Part shown: one piece after another, positions 1-10,127 of the stretch
Position numbering within the stretch: the stretch's first letter is position 1
Layout of the letters: each line of letters opens with the position of its first letter
Assembly: GCA_903909435.1 (NCBI GenBank)
Contig: CAIVVT010000012.1
Span: 1 to 58,069, forward strand
Direction of reading: 5' to 3'
DNA from: an uncultured Acidobacteriia bacterium
GTDB taxonomy: Bacteria > Acidobacteriota > Terriglobia > Bryobacterales > Bryobacteraceae
Length of the DNA stretch: 58,069 nt
Position numbers and translations under genes: made by a program
Notes under the pieces: model-generated
Told to the model about the DNA's origin: nothing
The model's database searches: none
The model's input: the letters and a program-made list of their open reading frames with translations, nothing else

Positions 1-140
1 CTCCGGAACGTGTTCTTCGGATTGTGCTTCGCCAGTACCTTCGTGATCGCCGCCGTCAGCGTCGTCTTGCCGTGGTCAATGTGACCGATCGTGCCGATGT
101 TGACGTGCGGTTTGCTGCGATCAAATTTCTCTTTCGCCAT
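1..140 (-). CDS. tuf: Elongation factor Tu, N-terminal part (cut by window edge)
   Basis: EF-Tu delivers aminoacyl-tRNA to the ribosome in a GTP-dependent step. The visible 46 residues start [20 protein letters not shown] and continue into the P-loop GHVDHGKTT, which identifies EF-Tu rather than EF-G or IF-2. The ATG at 138-140 is preceded by an AGGAG ribosome binding site at a normal distance. It lies 62 bases after fusA on the same strand, the last gene of a classic str operon. The rest of the gene is outside the window. Confidence 0.95.
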   Translation of the reverse strand, partial: MAKEKFDRSKPHVNIGTIGHIDHGKTTLTAAITKVLAKHNPKNTFR

Positions 141-202
141 CTCGGTTCACTCTCCTGCGGAATCGCGAAAATTACTACTCAGCCAACTCAAGTCCGGAAC
201 TA

Positions 203-2293
203 CTAGTCTGAAACCTTACCCTGCGCCCGGCTGACAACCTCTTCGGTCACCGAAGCCGGAGCCTCTTCATAGCGGCCGAAGTGCATTGTAAAACTGCCTC
301 GACCTTGCGTCCGCGACCGGATCTCGGTCGCGTATCCGAACATTTCTGAAAGCGGCACCATCGCGCGGATGATCTGAGTTCCACCGCGACGTTCAACGCC
401 TTCCAACCGCCCGCGACGGCCAATCAAATCGCCATTCACGGAGCCCATATACTCGTCGGGTACAACTACTTCGACGCTCATCACCGGCTCCAGGAGGACC
501 GGCTTGGCCTTCCTGACAGCATCTTTCAACGCCATCGAACCAGCGATCTTAAACGCCATTTCCGATGAATCGACGTCGTGATAGCTACCGTCGTAGATGG
601 TGACTTTGAGATTGTTGATGGGGAAACCGGCGAGCACGCCGCCCTCCATCGCCTCGACAATCCCCTTCTCCGCGGGTCCGATGAATTCCTTCGGCACCGA
701 TCCGCCCGTGGTCCCGTTTACAAAAATGTAATTGGAATCAGTGATCGGTTCGATTCTGATCTTGACGTGACCGTACTGGCCGTGGCCACCGGTCTGGCGG
801 ACGAAGCGGCCTTCGCCTTCAGCCTTCTTGCGCACCGTCTCGCGGTAGGCGACTTGCGGCTTGCCGACATTCGCGCCGACACCAAATTCACGCTGCAGGC
901 GATCGACGATGATTTCCAGATGTAATTCGCCCATGCCGGCGAGGATCGTCTGGCCCGTTTCGTGATCCGTTGAGATACGGAGGGTCGGATCTTCCTGCAC
1001 CAGTTTGGCAATCGCCATGCCCAGCTTTTCCTGGTCGGCCTTGGTCTTCGGCTCGATCGCGAGTTGAATGACCGGCTCGGGGAAATCGATGGACTCGAGC
1101 AGCACCGGATGATCGTCCGAACAAATCGTGTCGCCCGTGCTGACGCTTCTCAGCCCGACGCAAGCGACGATATCGCCCGAGAGCACCTCGGTAAGCTCTT
1201 CACGCTTGTTCGCGTGCATGCGGACCAGACGCCCGATGCGTTCCGTGCGATGCTTCGCCACGTTGAGAATCGTCTGACCCGTGTTCAATTTGCCCGAATA
1301 CACGCGAATGAAGGCGAGTTGGCCGACGAAGGTGTCGGTCATGATCTTAAACACGAGTGCCGCAAAAGGCTCGGCATCGTCCGGCCGCCGCTCGATCACA
1401 ATCGACTTGTCGTCGATATCGTGACCCTCCATGGGGGGAACGTCGATTGGCGAGGGCAGCAGGTCAACAATGGCGTCGAGCAGGTTCTGGACACCCTTGT
1501 TCTTAAATGCAGTGCCGCAGATAACGGGGAAGATCTTTTGCTCGATGGTTCCCTTGCGGAGACCGGCCATCAACTCCTCAGGAGTGATCGGCAGCCCCTC
1601 AATGTACTTATGCTCCAGCGCTTCGTCGCACTCGGCGGCCGCCTCGACCATCTTGTCGTGGTATTCCTGCGCTTCATCCAGCAAGTCAGCAGGAATATCG
1701 ACGTCGTCGTATTCGGCGCCTAGCGTCTCATCGCGCCAAATGCGCGCCTTCATGGTGACCAGGTTAATGACACCCTTGAACTGATCCTCAGCGCCGATGG
1801 GCAACTGGACTGGCACTGGGCGGCAACCGAGACGCTGAACGATCGTATCGAGGGAATGGAAGAAGTCCGCGCCGATTCGATCCATCTTATTGATGAAGCA
1901 AATCCTGGGCACAGAATACTTGTCGGCCTGGCGCCAAACCGTCTCGGTCTGGGGCTGAACTCCAGCCACTGCGTCGAACACCGCTACCGCGCCGTCGAGG
2001 ACACGCAAACTGCGCTCCACTTCGGCCGTGAAATCCACGTGGCCCGGCGTGTCGATGATGTTGATCTGCTGATCACGCCAATGGCAAGTAGTTGCCGCGG
2101 ACGTAATGGTGATACCACGCTCCTGCTCCTGCACCATCCAATCCATGGTGGCAGTGCCTTCGTGCACTTCACCAATCTTGTAGGTGCGGCCAGTGTAATA
2201 GAGAATGCGCTCGGTAACCGTGGTTTTACCGGCATCAATATGGGCCATGATGCCGATGTTTCTCATTCGATCGAGTGCAATAGTGCGTGGCAT
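203..2293 (-). CDS. fusA: Elongation factor G
   Basis: EF-G is the cytoplasmic translocation GTPase of protein synthesis and, with RRF, helps split ribosomes. The 696-residue product has the normal full length. The GTPase motifs are in place: AHIDAGKT at residues 17-24, DTPGH at 81-85 and NKMD at 135-138. The later part carries the [14 protein letters not shown] domain IV segment typical of EF-G. The ATG at 2291-2293 has only a weak upstream ribosome binding site, so translation may depend on coupling to rpsG 45 bases upstream. It sits in rpsL-rpsG-fusA-tuf order. Confidence 0.98.
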   Translation of the reverse strand: MPRTIALDRMRNIGIMAHIDAGKTTVTERILYYTGRTYKIGEVHEGTATMDWMVQEQERGITITSAATTCHWRDQQINIIDTPGHVDFTAEVERSLRVLDGAVAVFDAVAGVQPQTETVWRQADKYSVPRICFINKMDRIGADFFHSLDTIVQRLGCRPVPVQLPIGAEDQFKGVINLVTMKARIWRDETLGAEYDDVDIPADLLDEAQEYHDKMVEAAAECDEALEHKYIEGLPITPEELMAGLRKGTIEQKIFPVICGTAFKNKGVQNLLDAIVDLLPSPIDVPPMEGHDIDDKSIVIERRPDDAEPFAALVFKIMTDTFVGQLAFIRVYSGKLNTGQTILNVAKHRTERIGRLVRMHANKREELTEVLSGDIVACVGLRSVSTGDTICSDDHPVLLESIDFPEPVIQLAIEPKTKADQEKLGMAIAKLVQEDPTLRISTDHETGQTILAGMGELHLEIIVDRLQREFGVGANVGKPQVAYRETVRKKAEGEGRFVRQTGGHGQYGHVKIRIEPITDSNYIFVNGTTGGSVPKEFIGPAEKGIVEAMEGGVLAGFPINNLKVTIYDGSYHDVDSSEMAFKIAGSMALKDAVRKAKPVLLEPVMSVEVVVPDEYMGSVNGDLIGRRGRLEGVERRGGTQIIRAMVPLSEMFGYATEIRSRTQGRGSFTMHFGRYEEAPASVTEEVVSRAQGKVSD

Positions 2294-2338
2294 ACTATCG
2301 TGATCAGCGCAAAAGGCTGGTTCCGCTATCCTCCGTAG

Positions 2339-2809
2339 CTACCACCGGTAATGAGCAAAAGCCTTGTTGGCTTCGGCCATGCGGTGGACGTCGTCTTTCT
2401 TCTTCATCGCGGAGCCACGGTTGTTCGCGGCATCCATCAATTCGTTCGCCAGCTTCTCAGCCATGCTCTTTTCGGAGCGCGACCGTGAGCCGTTGAGAAT
2501 CCAGCGGATCGCCAGCGATGTGCGGCGATTCTGCGGAACCTCGATCGGCACCTGGTAGTTCGCGCCACCCACGCGGCGCGTCTTGACTTCCAGCAGCGGC
2601 TTACAGTTTTCAACGGCCTTCTTGAAGAGCTTTACGGGCTCGTCGTTGGTCCGTTCCTGGATCAGGTTCATCGCTCCGTAAAAGATGTTTTGGGAAGCAG
2701 TCTTCTTGCCTTCCCACATCATCGAGTTGATGAACTTCTCGGCCAGCGTTGAACCGTAAACGCTGTCGGGCTGAATTTCCCGCACCTCAGCGCGGCGTCT
2801 GCGAGGCAT
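2339..2809 (-). CDS. rpsG: 30S ribosomal protein S7
   Basis: S7 is a primary 16S rRNA binding protein that nucleates assembly of the 30S head near the decoding centre. The 156-residue product has the usual bacterial length, starts [12 protein letters not shown] and contains the conserved [20 protein letters not shown] region near the C-terminus. The ATG has an AAGGAG site upstream. It follows rpsL after 41 bases. In enterobacteria this intercistronic region carries a translational S7 operator; no comparable structure could be recognised in this short spacer. Confidence 0.98.
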   Translation of the reverse strand: MPRRRRAEVREIQPDSVYGSTLAEKFINSMMWEGKKTASQNIFYGAMNLIQERTNDEPVKLFKKAVENCKPLLEVKTRRVGGANYQVPIEVPQNRRTSLAIRWILNGSRSRSEKSMAEKLANELMDAANNRGSAMKKKDDVHRMAEANKAFAHYRW

Positions 2810-2850
2810 GTTGGCTCAGCTCCTTTCCCTTCGCGTCATAATTCGTTGCC

Positions 2851-3255
2851 TTACTTCTTGCCCTTGGCGGCAGGCGCCTGGCCTGCTTTCGGGCGCTTCG
2901 CCCCATACTTGGAGCGGCTTTGCTGACGTCCTGCCACCCCGGCGGTATCCAGAGTGCCACGCACGATGTGATATCGCACGCCGGGCAGATCTTTAACGCG
3001 GCCGCCGCGAATGAGCACAATCGAGTGCTCCTGCAGGTTGTGGCCGACGCCTGGGATGTAGGTCGTCACTTCAATTTGGTTGGTTAGGCGAACGCGCGCG
3101 ACCTTGCGCAGCGCCGAGTTCGGCTTCTTCGGCGTTGTCGTGTAGACACGCGTGCAGACTCCCCGCCTTTGCGGGCAGGACTGCAGCGCCGGGCTCGCGG
3201 TCTTGTATCTGGGCGGCCTGCGCCCTTTGCGGACAAGCTGATTAAACGTAGGCAC
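2851..3255 (-). CDS. rpsL: 30S ribosomal protein S12
   Basis: S12 shapes the decoding site and controls translational accuracy. The 134-residue product starts [10 protein letters not shown] and holds the two signature loops [12 protein letters not shown] and [11 protein letters not shown]...[12 protein letters not shown]. The two lysines whose mutation gives streptomycin resistance in model bacteria are both present, so this is a sensitive-type allele. The start is a GTG at 3253-3255 with a GAGG-like site upstream. It is the first gene of the str operon, downstream of a leader of roughly 290 bases and a candidate promoter near 3554-3584. Confidence 0.98.
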   Translation of the reverse strand: MPTFNQLVRKGRRPPRYKTASPALQSCPQRRGVCTRVYTTTPKKPNSALRKVARVRLTNQIEVTTYIPGVGHNLQEHSIVLIRGGRVKDLPGVRYHIVRGTLDTAGVAGRQQSRSKYGAKRPKAGQAPAAKGKK

Positions 3256-3553
3256 GAACTAACCTCTGTCTCGTTTGTCAGAGCGTCGTTTCCACCACGC
3301 GGCCGCAAACGTGCATTTACGCACTTAAAAACTATCGCGACCGTTGGAGAATTCCCGAAAACCTGGCGGCGTCGTCCCGGCAAACACCGGTCTAGCCGTA
3401 AAAGAGGGTCTTTAAGACCCGCCCATATCCCTACCGGAGCTCTGCCGATAGGAACCTCGGGGCGGCCGCCCGGGCTACTCTCTGTTTTTCAAGCTTTCGC
3501 CTGATCACAGAAAGGGTAACCGCAGCAGTCCAGCTAACTTCTCGAACTTTTCC

Positions 3554-3584
3554 AGCGTAGCACATCAAATGCCACACCTGTCAA
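3554..3584 (-). promoter_or_regulatory. Candidate sigma70-type promoter of the str operon
   Basis: On the minus strand a perfect TTGACA (-35, at 3579-3584) is followed after 19 bases by TACGCT (-10, at 3554-3559), preceded by TG as in an extended -10. The 19-base spacing is longer than optimal, and the -10 is weak. The position directly upstream of rpsL and after phoU fits a promoter. Confidence 0.4.
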
Positions 3585-3589
3585 TCCCA

Positions 3590-3626
3590 GGGCCCATTCG
3601 GCGGTGCAACAGCGCCGGTTTGGCCC
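3590..3626 (-). terminator. Hairpin downstream of phoU, possible terminator
   Basis: GGGCC (3590-3594) can pair with GGCCC (3622-3626), and inside it CGGCG (3599-3603) with CGCCG (3613-3617). The structure lies about 50 bases after the phoU stop and immediately before the candidate str promoter. There is no clear U-run, so it is at best an imperfect intrinsic terminator or an operon boundary structure. Confidence 0.35.
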
Positions 3627-3678
3627 AATAAATCTTTCGATAGCGCGCTGCATCGAGTGCTCGAAGTCAAACTGCACC

Positions 3679-4356
3679 TTATTGTTCAGGCTGTTCCCAG
3701 CGAGTTTCCCCGTGATGGCGCACGTCAACGCCCTTCACCATAAACAAAACGTCCTCGGCGATGTTCGTCGTGTGGTCGGCAATCCGCTCCAGATTTCTTA
3801 CGATTGCAATCAAGTCAACGGCCTGACGGATGCCTGATGGTTCATGCTCCATGAAGCTGATCAACTCGTGGTAGCTGGCGTTGCGCAGGTTGTCTACCGC
3901 ACTATCCGAGGAGAGTACGCTACGGGCCAACTCCGCGTCTCTGAGCACGAACGAATCCAGGCTCTTGCGCACCATGGACTGCACCAGACCGGCGATGTGC
4001 GGAATGTCGACCATCGGCTTGATCATGGGCTCTTCGCTGAGCGACTTGGCGCGCTGGGCGATGTTCACCGCGAGGTCACCCATCCGCTCCAGATCGGTAT
4101 TGATCTTAAGCGCCGCGATGATCAGGCGCAGGTCCGTTGCCATGGGCTGGTGCAGCGCCAGCAGATTGATCGCGAATTCGTCGATCTCGATTTCAATCTG
4201 ATTGATCCGCGCCTCGTTCCTGAGAACGTCCTCGGCCGCAAACCGGTCCTTCTCCGTGACGGCGCTGATGCTGCGCTGGACGGCGGATTCGACCAGCGAG
4301 CACATCTCAAGCAGCTTCTGGCTGAGTTGGTCCAACTCTTCGACGAAATGACGCAC
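3679..4356 (-). CDS. phoU: Phosphate signalling complex protein PhoU
   Basis: PhoU is a cytoplasmic three-helix-bundle protein that couples the Pst phosphate transporter to the PhoR kinase and restrains phosphate uptake. The 225-residue product has the normal length and shows the two repeated PhoU halves, with the conserved E..M.D.A.NIA pattern (LERMGDLAVNIAQRAKSL) and its second copy LERIADHTTNIAEDVLFM. The start is GTG at 4354-4356 with a strong AGGAGGAG site upstream. It is the last gene of the phoR-porin-pstSCAB-phoU set and the only phoU beside two Pst transporters. Confidence 0.96.
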   Translation of the reverse strand: MRHFVEELDQLSQKLLEMCSLVESAVQRSISAVTEKDRFAAEDVLRNEARINQIEIEIDEFAINLLALHQPMATDLRLIIAALKINTDLERMGDLAVNIAQRAKSLSEEPMIKPMVDIPHIAGLVQSMVRKSLDSFVLRDAELARSVLSSDSAVDNLRNASYHELISFMEHEPSGIRQAVDLIAIVRNLERIADHTTNIAEDVLFMVKGVDVRHHGETRWEQPEQ

Positions 4357-4378
4357 CGTGCTCCTCCTGCTCCGAGCT

Positions 4379-5227
4379 CTATCCGAACCGTCCCGTCACG
4401 TAATCCTCGGTTTCCTTTTGCGCCGGGTTCTTGAAAATGGTCGTCGTCTTATCGAATTCGACCAGACGTCCGAGCAGGAAAAATCCAGTATATTCGGCTA
4501 CCCGGGCGGCCTGCTGCATGTTGTGGGTGACGATTACGAGGGTGCAGCTATCCTTCAATTGGAAGATCAGGTCCTCGATCTTGGCCGTAGCGATTGGATC
4601 CAAAGCGGAGCACGGCTCGTCCAGCAGCAGCACCTCGGGGTTCACGGCCAGCGCGCGCGCTATGCACAGCCGCTGCTGTTGCCCACCCGATAGTGAATAT
4701 GCCGAGTCGTTAAGCTTGTCTTTCACTTCTTCCCACAGCGCGGCTCGGCGCAGGCTGCTCTCGACCGCATCGTGGAGCGGCTTGCCCCCCGCGAAACCAT
4801 TCACCCGCAGACCGTAGGCGACGTTGTCGAAAATCGACTTGGGAAACGGATTCGACTTCTGAAACACCATGCCCACACGGCGTCTCAGCTGCGACACTTC
4901 CAAGCCGAAGATGTCCTGCCCGTCCAGTTCCACCTCGCCTTCCACCCGCGTATTCCGGACCATTTCGTGCATCCGGTTCAGCGTCCTCAGAAATGTGGAC
5001 TTGCCGCATCCGGAAGGCCCGATAAAGGCGGTGACGCGATTCTCGTGGATGTCCAGGTTAATGTCGTGGAGCGCCTGGAACTTGCCGTAGAAGAAGTTGA
5101 GATTGGATGCTCTGAGCTTCAGCTCAGCGGTCCCCGCCCCCTTCGACCCGGCTTCCGCGCCGCGAGGCAGCGCAGAACTTCCCGGGGTCGTGCCGGTGAC
5201 TGAGGTAACGCGAATCGGATTCTCCAT
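4379..5227 (-). CDS. pstB: Phosphate ABC transporter ATP-binding protein (system 1)
   Basis: PstB is the cytoplasmic ATPase that powers high-affinity phosphate import by PstSCAB. In 282 residues the Walker A motif GPSGCGKST is at 70-78, the signature LSGGQ at 179-183 and Walker B LLLDEP at about 200-205. The characteristic PstB sequence [12 protein letters not shown] follows. The N-terminus has an extra 35 or so Gly/Ala/Ser-rich residues before the ABC fold; the ATG is kept because an AGGGGAAAG ribosome binding site precedes it. It lies 16 bases after pstA1 and 22 before phoU. Confidence 0.96.
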   Translation of the reverse strand: MENPIRVTSVTGTTPGSSALPRGAEAGSKGAGTAELKLRASNLNFFYGKFQALHDINLDIHENRVTAFIGPSGCGKSTFLRTLNRMHEMVRNTRVEGEVELDGQDIFGLEVSQLRRRVGMVFQKSNPFPKSIFDNVAYGLRVNGFAGGKPLHDAVESSLRRAALWEEVKDKLNDSAYSLSGGQQQRLCIARALAVNPEVLLLDEPCSALDPIATAKIEDLIFQLKDSCTLVIVTHNMQQAARVAEYTGFFLLGRLVEFDKTTTIFKNPAQKETEDYVTGRFG

Positions 5228-5243
5228 GGTGACTTTCCCCTGG

Positions 5244-6092
5244 CTAGCTTCTAGCGTGCCCTTTTCTCGCCAGAACCAGTCGCGAAAACACGTTCACGAA
5301 CAATACAAGCGAGAGCAGGACGAAGCCAGCAGACCAGGCTTGACGATGCCATTCGTCATAGGGCGAAATTGCGTAGCTGTAAATCATCACAGGCAGTGAA
5401 GATGTGGGTTGATTCCAGCCGGGGCTCCAGAACTGGTTGCCGAAAGCGGTGAAGATCAGCGGTGCGGTCTCTCCAGCCACCCGGGCCAGATCCAGCATGA
5501 TGCCGGTAATGATGGCGTCTAACGCCGCCGGAATGACCACTGTGACGATGGCCCTCGACTTGGAGGCGCCCAAGGCGACTGCCGCTTCCCGCAGGGACGC
5601 CGGCACAGCGCGCAGGAATTCCTCGCTGCTGCGCACGGCGATGGGGATCATCATGATGCCCAGCGCGATGCCGCCCGCCAGGGTCGAGAAATGGTGCTGC
5701 CTCAAAATAATGACCGTATAAGCGAAAATCCCGATCACGATGGAGGGCACGCCATTCAGCAGATCCGTCATGTACCGGACCAGGAAAGAGAAGGTGCTGC
5801 CGCCATACTCGGAGAGGTAAACCCCGCCCAGGAAGCCGATGGGCACACCAACCAGCGAGGCGATCAGCAGGAGTTTGCCGGTGCCGACCAGCGCGTTGGC
5901 CATGCCGCCGCCGCTCTCGCCCACCGGAACGGGCAACTTGGTGAAGAAGTCCAGGTTCAAGCTGGTTCCGCCGTTCCAAAGCAGGTATCCGAGGATGAAG
6001 AACAGAATACCGACCGCAACCAGGGCGCACAGACCAGTGAGCGTCAACATTACGTAGTTGGTGGCTTTGCGATAGAACAGACGCGGGGTCAC
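5244..6092 (-). CDS. pstA: Phosphate ABC transporter permease PstA (system 1)
   Basis: PstA is one of two membrane subunits forming the phosphate channel. The open frame extends to 6413, but the upstream part lies over pstC1 in another frame. I set the start at the GTG 6090-6092, where GTGA overlaps the pstC1 stop by 4 bases, giving 282 residues. About six hydrophobic segments are visible. The EAA loop around [30 protein letters not shown] marks a binding-protein-dependent permease, and [19 protein letters not shown] is typical of PstA. It belongs to the pstSCAB-phoU operon. Confidence 0.93.
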   Translation of the reverse strand: MTPRLFYRKATNYVMLTLTGLCALVAVGILFFILGYLLWNGGTSLNLDFFTKLPVPVGESGGGMANALVGTGKLLLIASLVGVPIGFLGGVYLSEYGGSTFSFLVRYMTDLLNGVPSIVIGIFAYTVIILRQHHFSTLAGGIALGIMMIPIAVRSSEEFLRAVPASLREAAVALGASKSRAIVTVVIPAALDAIITGIMLDLARVAGETAPLIFTAFGNQFWSPGWNQPTSSLPVMIYSYAISPYDEWHRQAWSAGFVLLSLVLFVNVFSRLVLARKGHARS

Positions 6093-7066
6093 GTGGCGTT
6101 CCCCTTCTTCGATGTCGTGATAATCAGGATGCGGGCGAAGCCGTTGATCAGGAAAGTGAGGGCGAACAGCACCATGCCCAACTCGATCAGCGTACTGCGC
6201 AGCATTTCCGAACTCGCTTCGGCGAACTCGTTCGCAATCACGGCCGCGATGGAGTACCCGGGCGCGAACAGCGACATGCTGATCTGAGGCGTGTTGCCGA
6301 TGACCATGGTCACCGCCATCGTCTCCCCGAGGGAGCGCGCCAGGGCCAGGAAGATCGAGCCTACGATGCCTTTGCCGGCGAAGGGAACCACGATGTCCCA
6401 GGTGCTCTCCCACTTGGTCGCACCCAGGGCCAGCGCCGCCTCGCGCTGGTCGGCCGGGACGGCCAGCAGCACTTCGCGCGAAATCGAAATGATGAACGGC
6501 ACGATCATCACGGCCAGCACGAACCCCGCCGCCAGCAGGCTGACGCCATAGAACGGCCCCTTGAAGAAGGGTAGGAATCCGAGCGTGGCGCGAATTGCCG
6601 GTTCTGCGGACTTCAACATCGGTACGAGTACGAAGATGCCCAGCAGGCCGTAAATCACGCTCGGCACAGCCGCCAGCAACTCGATGAGAAAAGTGAGTGC
6701 GTTCGAAATTCTAGGTGGGGCGAGCTCAGCCAGGAAGATCGCCGCGCCGACGCCGAAGGGGATCGCCATCAACAATGCGAGCGCCGAGGTTACAATCGTC
6801 CCGTAGATGAACGGCAGTGCGCCGTAGTGCTCGTTGACCGGATCCCAGGAACTTCCGGTCAGAAACGACCAGCCGAATTCATGCCGCGAGGCCGCCGAAT
6901 TCCGGTACAGTTCGAAGACGATCCAGGACGTGATGAAGACAATACTGGCAGCCGCCAGAAACACGATCAGGTTGGCGGCTGTGTCCCCCGATGCCAGGCG
7001 ATCCGAAAAACGCCGCGCCCGCTCGGGTGAGCGGGCGCGGTTCGTCGATATCTCAGACGTTTCCAT
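6089..7066 (-). CDS. pstC: Phosphate ABC transporter permease PstC (system 1)
   Basis: PstC is the partner permease of PstA. The 325-residue product has an N-terminal cytoplasmic stretch, a first membrane segment near residue 35, the PstC-type SFLTGSSWDPV periplasmic motif, and the loop REAALALGATKWESTWDIVVPFAGKGIVG that contacts the ATPase. LARSLGETMAVTMVIGN is a conserved PstC block. The ATG at 7064-7066 follows pstS1 by 14 bases and the stop overlaps the pstA1 start, indicating translational coupling. Confidence 0.95.
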   Translation of the reverse strand: METSEISTNRARSPERARRFSDRLASGDTAANLIVFLAAASIVFITSWIVFELYRNSAASRHEFGWSFLTGSSWDPVNEHYGALPFIYGTIVTSALALLMAIPFGVGAAIFLAELAPPRISNALTFLIELLAAVPSVIYGLLGIFVLVPMLKSAEPAIRATLGFLPFFKGPFYGVSLLAAGFVLAVMIVPFIISISREVLLAVPADQREAALALGATKWESTWDIVVPFAGKGIVGSIFLALARSLGETMAVTMVIGNTPQISMSLFAPGYSIAAVIANEFAEASSEMLRSTLIELGMVLFALTFLINGFARILIITTSKKGNAT

Positions 7067-7080
7067 TCCAGGCCTTGCCG

Positions 7081-8106
7081 CTATTGTACTTTGGCGATGG
7101 CCTTCAGTTCTTTAGCAACTACAGGCTTGGGCAAACTCGCGTAATCCAGGCTCTCGGCGAGCGCCTGCGCGTCTTTGTCGAGCATCCACTTGATGAAGTT
7201 GACGATCGCGGTCTTCTTGCCTTTGTCGGCAATCTTCTCGGGTATCAACAGCCAGGTAAACGTGGAGATCGGGTAGGACGACTTGCCTTCCGCATCCACG
7301 ATGGAAACCTTGAAGTCCTCCGGCATCGTCTTGGCGGAAGCGGCGGCCGCGGCCGAGACACTGGCCGAGGAAGCCGTCACGAAGGCGCCGGCTTTGTTCT
7401 TCACATTGCCGTATGCCATTTTGTTCTGCGTGGCGTAGATCAGCTCGACATAGCCGATTGAATTGGCTGTCTGCTTCACCAGACCGGCCACGCCGTCGTT
7501 CTTGGCCGCGCCAAGGCCGATCGGCCAGGTCACGGATGTCGCGCTGCCAACCTTGCTCTTCCAGTCGGGATTGACCTTGGAGAGGTAGTCGGTAAACACG
7601 TAGGTGGTGCCGCTGCCGTCCGAACGATGCACGACGACGATGTCGTTCGCCGGAATCTTCACGCCCGGATTCGCTTTGGCGATTTCGGGGTCGTTCCACT
7701 TGGTGATCTTGCCCAGGTAAATCCCTGAGATCGCGGCAGGGGTGAAGTTTAACGCCTGGCTGATGCCAGGCAGGTTGTAGGTGACCACCACCGCGCCCAT
7801 CACGGTCGGGAAGTGCAGGACGCCGAAACCGCGCTTGTCCTGAAACTTCTTGGTCTGTTCTGCGTTCATCGGGCCGTCGGAAGCGCCGAAGTCAACGGTT
7901 CCTTCGGTGATCTGTCCGATGCCGGCGCCGGAACCCACCGACTGGTAGTTGATTCGCACGCCGGTCTTCTTCTGGTATTCGCTAAACCACTTCTGGTAGA
8001 TGGGGTTCGGGAACGAAGCGCCCGCCGCGTTGATGAGAAGATCCTCCGCGAAGGCAATTCCCGTCAACAGCGCCGAGAGAAACACTAGTAATGCAGTTCT
8101 TTTCAT
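7081..8106 (-). CDS. pstS: Periplasmic phosphate-binding protein PstS1
   Basis: PstS captures phosphate in the periplasm and hands it to PstCA. The 341-residue product starts MKRTALLVFLSALLTGIAFA, a cleavable signal peptide without a lipobox. The family blocks are intact: INAAGASFPNPIYQKW, YQSVGSGAGIGQI, DFGASDGPMN and the phosphate-binding loop RSDGSGTTYVFT. It precedes pstC1 by 14 bases. Unlike the two other PstS proteins here it is a soluble, not lipid-anchored, form. Confidence 0.96.
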   Translation of the reverse strand: MKRTALLVFLSALLTGIAFAEDLLINAAGASFPNPIYQKWFSEYQKKTGVRINYQSVGSGAGIGQITEGTVDFGASDGPMNAEQTKKFQDKRGFGVLHFPTVMGAVVVTYNLPGISQALNFTPAAISGIYLGKITKWNDPEIAKANPGVKIPANDIVVVHRSDGSGTTYVFTDYLSKVNPDWKSKVGSATSVTWPIGLGAAKNDGVAGLVKQTANSIGYVELIYATQNKMAYGNVKNKAGAFVTASSASVSAAAAASAKTMPEDFKVSIVDAEGKSSYPISTFTWLLIPEKIADKGKKTAIVNFIKWMLDKDAQALAESLDYASLPKPVVAKELKAIAKVQ

Positions 8107-8155
8107 TTTGTCCGATCTCTTCCTTGGAGATAGTCAATCGCTGGTCAGCCGCCCG

Positions 8156-9850
8156 CTACTTGCCCATGGTCGGCGCGGAGCCGGGCAGGGTGTAACGCAG
8201 GTTGAAATAGATCGTGTTGGTATGGGTAGCCTTCGGCGCATTCGTGGCGACGTACCAGGGATTGCGGGTCAGGTATTCGTATTGGCCCATCAAGTTGAGA
8301 GCGCCGTACTTCGAGTCCTTCCAGATCGTCTGGTTGAAGCCAAAGCTGCCTTCCTGAATGGAGCGGTTCTGGCTGTTGGCGGACTTCGTGTAGCCGTAAC
8401 CAATCAGGCTTGTTCCATTGGCATCCAGCGCCGTGTTGCGGCCGACGTAGACGCCGCCGTAGTAGGCGTAAAGCAACAGCTTCTTGGTGACCTGGGCCTC
8501 GAAGCCATCGACGGTTCCGCCGGAGTGAATCGGCGAGATCGTCCCATCAGCGCGGACCACCAGGTCGGGAGCATTACCGAACAGGTAGCGGCCGCCGCCA
8601 TCGCTCCAGAAGTTGTTCGTCACGAGACGGAAGTTCTTCACAATCTCAAAGTTGGCGTTGACGGAAGCACCGCCGCCACCCTTGGTCGAATACACGCTCG
8701 TGACCGGATTCCAGTCCTTGAAGGTACGGTAGATGCCCGCAAACTCAACGTGAGCGCGCGAACTCGGATCGAAGGCCAGCTTGGCGATGATGTCGGGGTG
8801 CACGTTCGGCGTGACCAGAACGTTGGAGGCGTTGTCGAACTGGCCGCCGGCCAGCGAGGTCAACGCCGTGGGCAGAACGATGGAAGAGCCGCCGCCGGAA
8901 CCGCCGATGTATTGGTCCGGATTCTCAAGCGAGAGACCGAAGGTAACCTTGTCGCTCGGGTGCAGCAGGAAGCGGATGCCCGGCTGACGGCTCCAGGGGA
9001 GGCCGATCATGTAATTGACGTCGATCACCTGGCTGTAGAACAGGTCGCCTGGCAGCGCCGAGATGCCCTTGCGGTTGGGGGTCATCATGCTCCAACTCTG
9101 GCCGGCCAGGATCTCAAACTTATCTTTGCGAACGTCTACCCAGTACAAGCGGATGCGCGGCACGAAAGCGCCGTTCGTCACGCCCAGGTTGTTGCTGCCG
9201 CTGGTTCCCAGGAAGTCGAATTCGTTGTAACCGATGAAGTGGGCGCCCTTCCAGTCGCCATCCACGCGGAAACCCAATCGCGAGTTCTGCGGGCTGAAGC
9301 GAAACTCGCTGAGGTGCGCTGCGGTTACGTTGTTGTAAGGAATGCTGCCGAAGTTCGAGCCGATGCTGGAACCCGCGTCCTTGTCGCGCCACACGCTGGT
9401 CAGATCCATGAAACCCACCGGCATAATTGTCGTATTGCCGATCCCGAACTGGAGCGGCGATGCCTTCTCGTCCGACTTCTTCGGGGCGGCGGGCTGGCTC
9501 ATCGGTGCGGCAGCGGCCGGAATCATCGGAGACGTGCTGGCAACTTCGCCCAGCGGCGCGCGCACCGGCCTCGGCTGTGCAGCTACTTCGGCGGGCTCTC
9601 CGCTGGCGGAGTCCAGCAGGCGCTGCTGTTCGGCCAGCATCTTCTGCATCGTGTCGATCTGTTTCTGTTGATCCGCAATCTGCTTGCGGAGTTTATCGAT
9701 GTCGATTTTCTGGCCGCTTGCGCTGCGCGTTCCGTTGGAGTTGTCGCCGCGGTCGGCGGCCGGGGACTCGGCAGCCATGGACGTGGTCGCGAGCAGCAGG
9801 CATGCCGCCAGCGGCGTCGCGATCCAAGACTGAAATCTGTGTTGGCTCAT
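8156..9850 (-). CDS. DcaP-like outer-membrane porin
   Basis: The 564-residue product has a signal peptide ending near AAES, then a coiled-coil at about residues 48-80 (KLRKQIADQQKQIDTMQKML), a Pro/Ala linker, and a long beta-rich barrel with alternating aromatic strands ending in a short C-terminal strand. This layout and the SPLQFGIGNTTIMPVGFMD entry into the barrel match DcaP-type trimeric porins. It lies between phoR and pstS1 on the same strand, 49 bases before pstS1. I infer a phosphate-starvation porin that admits phosphate or organophosphate across the outer membrane, analogous in role to OprP/OprO. Ribosome binding site AGGAAA is present. Substrate is not shown by the sequence. Confidence 0.8.
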   Translation of the reverse strand: MSQHRFQSWIATPLAACLLLATTSMAAESPAADRGDNSNGTRSASGQKIDIDKLRKQIADQQKQIDTMQKMLAEQQRLLDSASGEPAEVAAQPRPVRAPLGEVASTSPMIPAAAAPMSQPAAPKKSDEKASPLQFGIGNTTIMPVGFMDLTSVWRDKDAGSSIGSNFGSIPYNNVTAAHLSEFRFSPQNSRLGFRVDGDWKGAHFIGYNEFDFLGTSGSNNLGVTNGAFVPRIRLYWVDVRKDKFEILAGQSWSMMTPNRKGISALPGDLFYSQVIDVNYMIGLPWSRQPGIRFLLHPSDKVTFGLSLENPDQYIGGSGGGSSIVLPTALTSLAGGQFDNASNVLVTPNVHPDIIAKLAFDPSSRAHVEFAGIYRTFKDWNPVTSVYSTKGGGGASVNANFEIVKNFRLVTNNFWSDGGGRYLFGNAPDLVVRADGTISPIHSGGTVDGFEAQVTKKLLLYAYYGGVYVGRNTALDANGTSLIGYGYTKSANSQNRSIQEGSFGFNQTIWKDSKYGALNLMGQYEYLTRNPWYVATNAPKATHTNTIYFNLRYTLPGSAPTMGK

Positions 9851-10127
9851 TTGTGTTTCCTGTCTTTGAGACGCTGTTACCTTACTGGCGCATGGCCAGT
9901 TCGCCTCTTCGTCAAAGTCGAATCTATTGCGAGGAGAATCGTATATGCTCTACCCGGACGAACGGATTCGCCTGCGCTATCCCGGCGTCCAGAGGGTTTA
10001 ATGACGTCAACCAGAGGTTAGCGAGCCGCCGTTAGCGGGACATGAATAGTAGATGACGATCCGATTACAGGTACCGTAGTACGGCCGGAGTACTGCCTGA
10101 GGTGTTCCAACCGGTCCGCGATCGTGC
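9851..10127. other. Spacer between phoR-like kinase and porin
   Basis: This 277-base gap has no credible gene. It contains two copies of CCAGAGG followed by TTA/TTTA (9989-10000 and 10011-10020) whose starts are 22 bases apart, flanking a TGACGTCA palindrome. A partly symmetric GTAGTAC-GGCC-GGAGTAC element lies near 10076-10094. These could be operator sequences for the porin-pst operon, but no match to the enteric Pho box is seen. Confidence 0.35.

Larger units (their letters stand above)
3256..3678. other. Intergenic region between phoU and rpsL: str-operon promoter and leader
   Basis: This 423-base stretch has no convincing gene. Read on the minus strand it holds, in order, a hairpin after phoU, a promoter-like pair, and a leader of roughly 290 bases before rpsL. 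The leader contains a perfect short hairpin, GGGTCT-TTA-AGACCC, at 3406-3420, followed on the minus strand by CTCTTTTA. It also has the GC-palindrome GGCGGCCGCC near 3462-3471. A long structured leader is common for ribosomal protein operons; a specific regulatory ligand cannot be named from the sequence. Confidence 0.6.

Noticed and set aside
8000..10021. A 673-codon open frame on the plus strand opposite the porin and pstS1
   Set aside because: It is antisense to two well-supported genes, has no recognisable domain and reflects GC-rich third-position bias of the real genes.
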